64,000 bases of DNA from Polyangiaceae bacterium (GTDB lineage Bacteria; Myxococcota_A; Polyangia; Polyangiales; Polyangiaceae), in NCBI GenBank assembly GCA_025936115.1, contig JAICTZ010000027.1, positions 26,487 through 90,486 of the forward strand, written 5' to 3'. A program made the position numbers and the translations under genes. Below are positions 1 to 7,266 of this stretch, piece after piece. The notes below the pieces were generated by a model. It was not told the origin of the DNA, ran no database searches, and saw only the letters and a list, made by a program, of their open reading frames with translations. How positions within the stretch are numbered: the stretch's first letter is position 1; each line of letters opens with the position of its first letter.

Positions 1-197
1 ATGAGCTTTAGGCATTTTGCCTTGAATTCACCGGCGCGAATGCGACGGCTGGGGCTGCGCTTCATGACCATGGGCGTGACTATAGCCCCGTCCGTGTTTC
101 GCGTCGAGTCGGGCGCGCGCCGCGGGCCGGCTGCAGAGGCGCCACAGCTCGCGGTTGAAACGGGCGCTCCCCGCCGCGCGTAGTTATACTCGGCCGC

Positions 198-1145
198 ATG
201 TCAGCCGCCGCGCCGTCGCTCGCCTCGCTCGATCTCGACGCGGAGATCCGCCGGCTCAAGCGTGAGCGGAACGCCGTGTTCCTTGCGCATTATTACCAGG
301 AGAGCGAGATCCAGGATCTCGCCGACGTGATCGGCGACTCGCTGCAGCTCGCGCAAGCCGCGCAGCGCACGCAAGCGGACGTGATCCTGTTCGCGGGCGT
401 TGCCTTCATGGCGGAGACGGCGAAGATCTTGAACCCCGAGCGCATCGTGCTCGTGCCCGACATGAAGGCGGGCTGCTCGCTCGCCGACGGCTGCCCCGCC
501 GATCGCTTCCGCGCCTGGAAGGCGCGTTTTCCCGGCGCCGTGACGGTGAGCTACATCAACTGCTCGGCGGAGGTGAAAGCCGAGAGCGACTGGATCTGCA
601 CCTCGAGCAACGCGGAGAAAGTCATCCGCGCCATCCCCGAGGACAAGCTGATCTTGTTCGCGCCCGACAAGAACCTCGGCCGCTACTTGATGAAGAAGAC
701 GGGACGCGAGATGAAGCTCTGGCCCGGGAGCTGCATCGTGCACGAGACGTTCAGCCTGCGAAAGCTGGAAGCGCTGAGGCTCGAGCACCCCGAAGCGGTC
801 CTGATCGCGCATCCGGAGTGCGAAGAGCCGCTGCTCGAGCAGGCGGCGTTCATCGGTTCCACGGCGGCGCTCTTGAACTTCGTGGAAAAGAGCCCAGAGC
901 AGACGTTCATCGTCGCAACGGAGCCGGGCATCCTGCATCAGATGCAGAAGCGCGCGCCGGCGAAGACGCTGATTGCCGCGCCGCCGGAGGCCAACTGCGC
1001 CTGCAACGAGTGCCCATTCATGCGCCTGAACACGCCGGAAAAGGTGTACCTCGCGCTCCGCGATCTCGAGCCCCGGCTCGAGATGAGCGAGGAGCTCCGC
1101 CTGCGCGCCAAGGTGCCGATCGATCGCATGCTGAGCCTCTCCTAG
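198..1145 (+). CDS. nadA: Quinolinate synthase NadA
   Basis: This enzyme condenses iminoaspartate with dihydroxyacetone phosphate to give quinolinate in cytoplasmic NAD synthesis, using a [4Fe-4S] cluster. The 315-residue protein has the family motif AHYYQ near residue 30, MKAGCSLADGCP with Cys93, PGSCIVHE with Cys179, and CACNECPFM with Cys272; these three cysteines fit the cluster ligands. The length is normal for the short NadA form. The ATG at 198 gives the whole family N-terminus. No nadB or nadC lies next to it in the window. Its stop codon is inside a large hairpin (1142-1221) that may end transcription. The identification is secure. Confidence 0.97.
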   Translation: MSAAAPSLASLDLDAEIRRLKRERNAVFLAHYYQESEIQDLADVIGDSLQLAQAAQRTQADVILFAGVAFMAETAKILNPERIVLVPDMKAGCSLADGCPADRFRAWKARFPGAVTVSYINCSAEVKAESDWICTSSNAEKVIRAIPEDKLILFAPDKNLGRYLMKKTGREMKLWPGSCIVHETFSLRKLEALRLEHPEAVLIAHPECEEPLLEQAAFIGSTAALLNFVEKSPEQTFIVATEPGILHQMQKRAPAKTLIAAPPEANCACNECPFMRLNTPEKVYLALRDLEPRLEMSEELRLRAKVPIDRMLSLS

Positions 1146-1221
1146 CACTACCTCGCCAGTCTTTGGCAGGAGCAGATCTCGATCGTGATCTGGCCATTCA
1201 AGACTGGCGAAGTAGTACTAG
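1142..1221. terminator. 80-bp near-palindrome between nadA and the expansin-like gene
   Basis: Two 22-nt arms (1142-1163 and 1200-1221) are inverted copies with two mismatches; both mismatches become G-U pairs in RNA read from the minus strand. The loop contains a second inverted repeat (CAGATC...GATCTG, flanked by TGGC...GCCA), so the whole element folds into one long structured hairpin. It includes the nadA stop codon and lies between convergent genes, so it could terminate transcription from either side. There is no U-tract. A small MITE- or REP-like element is an alternative. Confidence 0.6.
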
Positions 1222-1288
1222 CGAACGGCGTGTTCGCCCGCCCGAGCGCGTCGTCGAGCCGCAGCTCGTCGTTCGAGCGCGCGGAGGC

Positions 1289-2185
1289 TCACTCGAAGTT
1301 GCCGTGCGAGCTCACGCCGACGTCCGGATCGAACGTGTCGAGGCCGGGCAGCTCGTCCTCGAGCGTCTGGCCGTCGATGCCCGTGACGCGCACGGAGAAG
1401 CCCTGCGAGAAGTCTTGGCCCGACGCCTGAAACGCGCCGTCCGCTTGGTGCTCCGCCGCGCTCCAGCTGCCTGAGCCGAGCTTGTACTCGAGCTTCGTGA
1501 ACGGGATCTTGGCGTTACGTACCCAGACGCGGAAAAACCACGTGTTCGTCCACTGCCGGCCGTCGAAGGTGTACTGCACGGGCGCGGTCGTCGCAGAGCT
1601 CGTGAAGCGCCAGGTCACGCTGCGACCGCTATCTCCGCCGAGCGCCTGGTCGATTTCGGGGCTCACGTCGATGTCGTTCGGGCCGGTCTCTTGACCGTAC
1701 GTGACGGCGCGCGCGACGAGCGTCTTGCCGTTGGCGCTGAGCTCGACGCAGGCGTCGCAGAGGTCGCCGCCGCTCGCCTTCAAGCCTTGAAGCACGACCT
1801 CGTTCGCTAGCCCCATGATGTAGTTGCCGTAGAGCGTGCGGACGCCGGCCGGGTATTTGTTGCTCGGCGCACAGGCGTTGTGCCACTCGGTTTCGGCGTA
1901 GTCGACCGGGCCGAGCCAGAAGTTGCCGCTGTGTGCGTCGCTCAAGTATTGGCCGCCACCCTGGGTCGCGGTGCCGCTCGTGCCGCCCGATGTGTCGGTG
2001 CCGCCCGAGCCGCCCGTCGCGGGGGCGCCGCCCGTCGCGTTCCTGTGCGAGCCGCCCGAGCCGGCGGGAGTGCCGCCGGTGCCGCCGGTGCTGCCCGCGG
2101 CGCCGTCGTCAGAGCCGGAGCCGCACGCGGCCAGCGTCGTGCAAACGGCGAAGCAGATGAGGAACGGCGTTGAAGGTCGCTGCAT
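1289..2185 (-). CDS. Expansin-like secreted lipoprotein
   Basis: The 298-residue product starts with a lipoprotein signal ending in LAAC, followed by a Gly/Ser/Thr-rich stalk of about 50 residues. The rest looks like a bacterial expansin. A barwin-like double-psi barrel carries GDLCDACVEL and later NDIDVSPEIDQAL with the key aspartates. A C-terminal CBM63-like domain follows (WFFRVWVRNAKIPFTKLEY, then GQTLEDELPG). Expansins loosen cellulose or peptidoglycan networks without hydrolysis. The ATG at 2185 is preferred over the one at 2209 because GGGGAG lies 7 nt upstream of it. The gene is convergent with nadA. The family call rests on motif memory; the substrate is unknown. Confidence 0.75.
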   Translation of the reverse strand: MQRPSTPFLICFAVCTTLAACGSGSDDGAAGSTGGTGGTPAGSGGSHRNATGGAPATGGSGGTDTSGGTSGTATQGGGQYLSDAHSGNFWLGPVDYAETEWHNACAPSNKYPAGVRTLYGNYIMGLANEVVLQGLKASGGDLCDACVELSANGKTLVARAVTYGQETGPNDIDVSPEIDQALGGDSGRSVTWRFTSSATTAPVQYTFDGRQWTNTWFFRVWVRNAKIPFTKLEYKLGSGSWSAAEHQADGAFQASGQDFSQGFSVRVTGIDGQTLEDELPGLDTFDPDVGVSSHGNFE

Positions 2186-2506
2186 GGCGGATCTCCCCAA
2201 ACGGCTCATTGTCGCAGACGGCGCGAGCGTTCGAAAGTGCGGCGCGTGCGCACACGCGCGTACATGCGAAAATCACGGACGCGAGCGTCGCCCTCGGCGC
2301 TTACGGAGCGCGCCGGCCGGCGCTCAAGCGAACGCGGTGTACGGCCTGCCGCAAGCCGCCGCCGCGGAGCGGCGCTTCGCCAAGTGCCGAATACCTTTCG
2401 AACCATTGGTCGCCGCAAAAAAAACAATCTGCCCTGTCGATTCGCGGCGCGCCCGTTCGACTACTGACTGAACCGCGCCGTTGGGGCACGGTGCAAGGAG
2501 CACGTC
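2186..2506. other. Divergent intergenic region
   Basis: About 320 bp separate the minus-strand expansin-like gene from the plus-strand DGPF gene and should hold both promoters. It contains an A-tract near 2417 in otherwise GC-rich DNA. I see no convincing -35/-10 pair and no gene. The ribosome binding site for the DGPF gene (AAGGAG) ends 7 nt before its ATG. Confidence 0.4.
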
Positions 2507-2863
2507 ATGCAATACATTCTGTTGATTTACGGGAGCGAGAGCGAAGCGAAGAAGGCGTCCAAGGACGACATGCTGAAGATGCACCAGGAGTACACGGTGT
2601 TCACCAACGAGCTCAAGGCAGCCGGCAAGATGACCGGCGGCGCTCCTCTCGAATCGGTAACGACCGCGACGACGGTGCGCGTGAAGGAAGGCCGCACGCT
2701 GCGCACCGACGGCCCGTTCGCCGAAACGCGCGAGCAACTCGGTGGCTTTTACGCGATCGAGGCAAAGGATCTCGACGAAGCGGTGGCGATCGCGGCGAAG
2801 ATCCCAGGTGCGAAGACCGGCTCGATCGAAGTGCGCCCGGTCATGAAGCTTCCTGGGATGTGA
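2507..2863 (+). CDS. YCII/DGPF-domain protein
   Basis: This small cytosolic protein of 118 residues belongs to the YCII-related family. It begins with the typical MQYILLIYGSE and carries the signature TDGPFAETREQLGGFY around residues 66-81. A C-terminal segment (EAVAIAAKIP...EVRPVM) completes the ferredoxin-like fold. DGPF proteins of this type are encoded beside ECF42 sigma factors, and here one follows 39 bp downstream. The family is linked to ECF42 regulation, but its biochemical role is not established. Confidence 0.93.
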   Translation: MQYILLIYGSESEAKKASKDDMLKMHQEYTVFTNELKAAGKMTGGAPLESVTTATTVRVKEGRTLRTDGPFAETREQLGGFYAIEAKDLDEAVAIAAKIPGAKTGSIEVRPVMKLPGM

Positions 2864-2902
2864 AGGACGCGCGCCCCGAGCGCGTTGCGCTAGGCTCGCC
2901 GC

Positions 2903-4141
2903 GTGGATGCCGCGATCATCGGCGAGCTTTATCGCAGGGAGTCCGGCGCGATCGTCGCGCGGATGATTCGTGTGCTCGGCGGCGATTTTTCGCTGGCCGA
3001 GGAGGTCGTGCAGGAGGCGTTCGAGGCGGCGCTCGCGGAGTGGCCCGCCTCGAGCGCGCCGCGCAACGAGCGCGCGTGGCTGTACGCGACGGCGCGTCAC
3101 AAGGCGATCGACAAGCTCAGGCGCCGCACGCGCTTCGAGACGCCCCTCGACGAAGGCACGGAGCTCGCCGCGCTCGCCGTCGACGCGAACGACGAGCCCG
3201 CGAGTAGCGGCGACGATGACCTCCTGCGACTGATTTTCACGTGCTGCCACCCCGCGCTGGCGCTCGATGCGCAGGTGGCGCTGACGTTGCGGACGCTGTG
3301 CGGCCTCACGACGGACGAAATCGCGCGTGCGTTCTTGGTCGAGCCGAAGACGATGGCGCAGCGGCTCGTGCGCGCGCAAAACAAGATCCGAATCGCCAAG
3401 ATCCCGTACGTCGTGCCCGAGCGCGCGGAGCTCGACGAGCGGCTCGACGCGGTGCTCGGCGTCGTTTACCTCGTCTTCAACGAGGGTTACGCCGCGACGG
3501 CCGGCGACGCGCTGGTTCGCCACGAGCTCTGTCGCGAAGCGATCCGCATCGGACGGCTCGTCGAGCGGCTGATGCCGGAGCGCGCCGAACCCGTGGCGCT
3601 CCTGGCGCTCATGCTGCTCCACGACGCGCGCCGCGACACGCGCATCGACGGCGCGGGCGAGCTCGTGCTGCTCGAGGAGCAAGACCGCTCGCGCTGGGAC
3701 CGTGCGGAAATCGCGGAAGGGCTCGAGCGCGTCGAGCGGGCCCTACGCCTGGGCGGTCCCACGCCGTACGCAATCCAAGCCGCCATCGCCGCGCTGCACG
3801 CTCGAGCGACGCGCGCCGAGGACACCGATTGGCGGCAGATCGCGCTGCTCTACGCCGAGCTCGTGCGGCTCGCGCCGACGCCCGTCGTGCGCCTCAACCG
3901 GGCCGTCGCCGTCGCGATGCACGAAGGGGCCGAACGCGGCCTCGAGCTCTTGCGCGAGCTCGAAGACGAACCCGATCTGCGAGCGCATCATTTGTTCTTT
4001 GCGGCGCGGGCCGACCTCGCGCGTCGCCTCGGCCACACGGCGGCGGCACGCGACGATTACGCCCGCGCGCTCGAGCTCTGCCGAGCGGGACCGGAGCGGC
4101 GCTACCTCGAGCGACGGCTCGAGCAGGTGAGCGCGGGGTAG
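2903..4141 (+). CDS. ECF42-type RNA polymerase sigma factor with C-terminal TPR-like extension
   Basis: The 412-residue protein has sigma-70 region 2 (LAEEVVQEAFEAALAEW, then RAWLYATARHKAID) and region 4 (LTLRTLCGLTTDEIARAF, then AQRLVRAQNKIR). A long helical C-terminal extension follows (about residues 180-412), with HELCREAIRIGRL and LNRAVAVAM, as in the DUF6596/ECF42 family. ECF42 factors lack a classical anti-sigma factor; the extension is thought to regulate them, and they control DGPF genes. The start is GTG at 2903. The adjacent DGPF gene matches the conserved pairing. Confidence 0.95.
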   Translation: MDAAIIGELYRRESGAIVARMIRVLGGDFSLAEEVVQEAFEAALAEWPASSAPRNERAWLYATARHKAIDKLRRRTRFETPLDEGTELAALAVDANDEPASSGDDDLLRLIFTCCHPALALDAQVALTLRTLCGLTTDEIARAFLVEPKTMAQRLVRAQNKIRIAKIPYVVPERAELDERLDAVLGVVYLVFNEGYAATAGDALVRHELCREAIRIGRLVERLMPERAEPVALLALMLLHDARRDTRIDGAGELVLLEEQDRSRWDRAEIAEGLERVERALRLGGPTPYAIQAAIAALHARATRAEDTDWRQIALLYAELVRLAPTPVVRLNRAVAVAMHEGAERGLELLRELEDEPDLRAHHLFFAARADLARRLGHTAAARDDYARALELCRAGPERRYLERRLEQVSAG

Positions 4142-4228
4142 CCCGGGTAGCGCGCGAGTCGCTACGGAGCGTCGGGCACGGGCACGGGCACGTTTACGGG
4201 CACGCAGCGATCCGTTCAGGGATGCGTC

Positions 4229-6205
4229 CTAGTTCTTGCGCGGCACGCCTTCGCCCGGCAGGCGGCCGTACATGCGGGTCGCGGTATCGACGAGCGAGTG
4301 ACAGCGTGAAAGGTCGAGGCTCCGCGCCTCGTCCGGATCGGCGGCGAGGTCGTAGCACTTCCACCCGGAATCCCAGGAGCGCGCTTCGAGCTTCAAGTTG
4401 CGCTGCATCACGCCCCAATTCTCGAAGGCGCAGCTCCAAACGCCGCCGCAGTTCGTCATGGGTACCGGGTGCTCGCTGAGCTCGGCCCGCAGCAGGCTAT
4501 GGCCGTGCAGGCGCGTGCGGTATTCGGCGATGCCCGGTGCCTCCCCGACGCCGAGCAAATCGAGGATCGTGGGGGCGATATCGATGTGGAAAAGGTACGC
4601 GTCGCGCTTCTGCACGAGGTTTTTGACTTCCTCCGGCGTGAGCGTGCCGGGCGGCGCGTCGATCCACATCGGCACGTGCGTCTCTTCGTCGAAGACGCTG
4701 AAGGTGTGGCCCATCTGGCCGTGCTCGCGAAACGCCTCGGCGTGATCGCTCGTGTAAACGACGACGGTACGCGCGCCGGCTTCCGTCTCCCGCAAGTGCC
4801 GGAGGATACGCGCCAGGTGCTGATCCTCCTGATACACGGCGTTTTGGTAGTAGTTGAAGAAGTTAGGGTTGTCCTCGGGCGCTTTGCTGGTGGTCGCGGG
4901 TTGGAACGGCGCCGGACCTTCGGGGTTCACGTAGTAGGGGTAGTGAACGTTCGAGGTTTGAACCACGGCGAGGAAGGGCTCGTGCAAGTCGCCGAGCTCG
5001 GCGTTGACGCGCTCGGCCAGGTGTTGTTCGGGCGCGCCGATGTCGAGATCGGACGCCGGATCGAGCTCGGTGGCGCTCACGAACTTACGCACGCCCAGGT
5101 TCTTGACCCACAAGCGGACGTTGCCGAACAGCATGTTCTGGCTCGTCCAATACGCGGTGTCATAGCCTGCGGCCTTCGCGTAGTCGAAGATGAGCGGCCA
5201 GGTGTGGAGGTTGTCGCGCGACTCGGTCGAGTCGAGGCCGGACCAGAGCACGGCGAGCGATATCGCAGTAGAGGAGTCGACCGAGCGCATGTTGGTGAAC
5301 GGAAAGCGCTCGGGGAACAGCGCGTTCGTTGCGGCCGTCCGGCGGCAGGCGGGGTCGTACTCGATGCAGGTCGCGTCGGCGCGCACGCTTTCGAGAATCA
5401 CGAAGAGCACGTTGCGCTTCGGCGTGCCCGGCGCGACGGCGAGCGGCGGCACCGGCAGCGATTGGCGCAGACGCGGGCGGAGTTGGTTGCTTTGCTCCGT
5501 GAAGCCGAACTGGGTCGCGAGCAGGCCGCCGATCGCGTTGAGGTACAGCACGTCCGGAGTCGCTGCCTGAACGGCGCGGTGTTGCGTGGGAATGGCGAAG
5601 CTCAGCGCGAGCACGAGCGGAGCGAGCCAGGTCGCGACGGAAACCGGCCGACGGCGCGGGCGGAGCGTGCGGCGGCCGAGCCAAACCAGGGCGAGCGCGA
5701 GCACCAGGATCGGCAACTTCGCGCGCAAGTAGTTCGCGAAATCGGCGAACAGTTGATTGATCACGCTCTCACGAAAGTTCGTCGCGAAAATCGAAACATC
5801 CGTGTTGAGGTACGCGCCGTACTGCTGGAAGAAGTACGACTGCCCGCCGACGGCGAAGGTCGCGAACACGACGAACAGGGCGCTCGGGACGAGGCGCCCC
5901 TTGCCGCGCTGCCGGCACGCCGCGTACAGCAGGACTCCCCAGACGACGACGCTCTCCACGAACGCTGCGAGGTAGGTCCACCGGTACTCGCCGCGAAACG
6001 CGAGCACGCGCTCGGCGCGACGCGAGAAGTCGAGCGCTACGACGACGAGCGGCAACGTGACGAGCACCAGCGCCGCCACGTATTTGCGCGCCCGCGACCA
6101 GCGGCGGAGCCACGGCCGCGCTTCGCTCCGTACCTCGCTCCCTCCAGGCGCGACGGACTCTGCGGCCGGTGCGGTGGACGAATGCGCTTCATGGACGCGC
6201 TGCAC
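4229..6205 (-). CDS. Inner-membrane sulfatase/phosphoethanolamine transferase-like protein
   Basis: The 658-residue protein has about five membrane spans in its first 240 residues and then a periplasmic alkaline-phosphatase-type domain. Visible family motifs are VLFVILESVRAD (metal-binding Glu), SVDSSTAISLAVLWSG (nucleophile region), NVHYPYY and YTSDHAEAFREHGQMGH (metal-binding Asp-His). This architecture is shared by LTA synthases, EptA-like transferases and membrane sulfatases (PF00884), so a phosphoglycerol or phosphoethanolamine transferase is as likely as a sulfatase. The gene is convergent with the ECF42 gene; a short GGGCAC triple repeat lies between them near 4178. Confidence 0.85.
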   Translation of the reverse strand: MQRVHEAHSSTAPAAESVAPGGSEVRSEARPWLRRWSRARKYVAALVLVTLPLVVVALDFSRRAERVLAFRGEYRWTYLAAFVESVVVWGVLLYAACRQRGKGRLVPSALFVVFATFAVGGQSYFFQQYGAYLNTDVSIFATNFRESVINQLFADFANYLRAKLPILVLALALVWLGRRTLRPRRRPVSVATWLAPLVLALSFAIPTQHRAVQAATPDVLYLNAIGGLLATQFGFTEQSNQLRPRLRQSLPVPPLAVAPGTPKRNVLFVILESVRADATCIEYDPACRRTAATNALFPERFPFTNMRSVDSSTAISLAVLWSGLDSTESRDNLHTWPLIFDYAKAAGYDTAYWTSQNMLFGNVRLWVKNLGVRKFVSATELDPASDLDIGAPEQHLAERVNAELGDLHEPFLAVVQTSNVHYPYYVNPEGPAPFQPATTSKAPEDNPNFFNYYQNAVYQEDQHLARILRHLRETEAGARTVVVYTSDHAEAFREHGQMGHTFSVFDEETHVPMWIDAPPGTLTPEEVKNLVQKRDAYLFHIDIAPTILDLLGVGEAPGIAEYRTRLHGHSLLRAELSEHPVPMTNCGGVWSCAFENWGVMQRNLKLEARSWDSGWKCYDLAADPDEARSLDLSRCHSLVDTATRMYGRLPGEGVPRKN

Positions 6206-6332
6206 GATGGAAGCGGCAGTGTAGTCGGAACGTTTCGGAGTTGTCGCTCACATGCCACATGGCAAACTGCCGCGCAGCTTCGCTAACCATGCAACTTTGC
6301 TCGTTTTTCTTTGTTTGGCGGAAAGCCGCGCG

Positions 6333-7196
6333 TCAAAGTGACCCTTCCACCATCACCCCCGTTCCGCTGGCGCCGAGGAGCGGAACGACCGTGAAGGCTC
6401 GCGCTTCGGTGGTGCCGGCGCGGCGGTGTAGGAAGAACGGCATCGAAAAACCGACGGCCGTGCCGATGGCCGCACCCGTGAGCACGTCCGTGGCGTAGTG
6501 AACGTCTGCCGCAACGCGGAGTAACGCCGTGCTGACGCCGATCACGGAGCCCGCGAAGAGCACCCACGGCGCGCTCCGGTAGCCGCGCAGGTACGAGAGC
6601 GTCGTCGCGGACGAAACGAGCGCGAACGCGAGCGAGGTGTCGGCCGAGAAGAACGATTTGTTCCACTCGGACGGCTTGTCGGCGTATTCGAACTCGGCGG
6701 CGACGCCGTGCCGCACCGCGGGACGCGCCCGCGCGACGAGCCGCTTGGTGCCGTTCGTGAGCCCGAAGGTGACGATCGTGGCGTCGAGCGTGATCACGAC
6801 GTCTTCGAACGCGTGCGACGGACGCCCGCGCATGAACGCCGTCGGAACGAGCGCGGCGAGCGCGAGCGCCGGTGCCGCACCCGTCGAAAAGGCGTGGCTG
6901 AGGGAACCCGCCGTGCGCGGATGCGCTGCGCGCAACGCGTCGCGTACGGCTTCGTCGAACGCGTTCGTCGCGCACCAGCTGCACTCGGTCGGGGGCGCTC
7001 CCGCCGCGAGCACGAACGTGGTCGCAAACACGGCAGACGCCGCGAACTCGAGCGCGAGAAAACGTGGATTCACGTGCTCGAGCTCGTAGCTCGACTGCCG
7101 GTCGTGTTCCCCGGCGCGTAGCGACTGGGCACGAGCGGGCACTGCTACGAGCGCGAACGCGAGCGCAAAATGACCGGTGCGAAGCAAGGCGGCCAA
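6333..7196 (-). CDS. PAP2-family membrane phosphatase with altered second motif
   Basis: A signal sequence (ALLRTGHFALAFALVAVPARAQ) is followed by several hydrophobic segments. PAP2 motif 1 is KRLVARARP and motif 3 is RVAADVHYATD, both intact. Motif 2 reads SFFSADTS where SFPSGHTS is usual, so Asp replaces the acid His. The enzyme would remove phosphate from a lipid phosphate or undecaprenyl pyrophosphate at the membrane. The start is uncertain: ATG at 7277 would overlap the divergent peptidase gene, so TTG at 7196, with GAGG 11 nt upstream, is proposed. Altered activity is inference. Confidence 0.8.
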   Translation of the reverse strand: MAALLRTGHFALAFALVAVPARAQSLRAGEHDRQSSYELEHVNPRFLALEFAASAVFATTFVLAAGAPPTECSWCATNAFDEAVRDALRAAHPRTAGSLSHAFSTGAAPALALAALVPTAFMRGRPSHAFEDVVITLDATIVTFGLTNGTKRLVARARPAVRHGVAAEFEYADKPSEWNKSFFSADTSLAFALVSSATTLSYLRGYRSAPWVLFAGSVIGVSTALLRVAADVHYATDVLTGAAIGTAVGFSMPFFLHRRAGTTEARAFTVVPLLGASGTGVMVEGSL

Positions 7197-7266
7197 GTTA
7201 CACCCAACCTCGCTCGCGGTAGCGCGGCGTGTCGGAGCGGACGCTCCGTGCGAGAAGTCCGCTACG

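Noticed and set aside
1..183. A 60-codon plus-strand open frame at the window start
   Set aside because: Basic, Arg-rich composition, no ribosome site, no family motif; typical of chance frames in GC-rich DNA.
201..1148. Full-length minus-strand open frame opposite nadA
   Set aside because: It mirrors a certain gene and has an Arg/Leu-rich composition without domain motifs.
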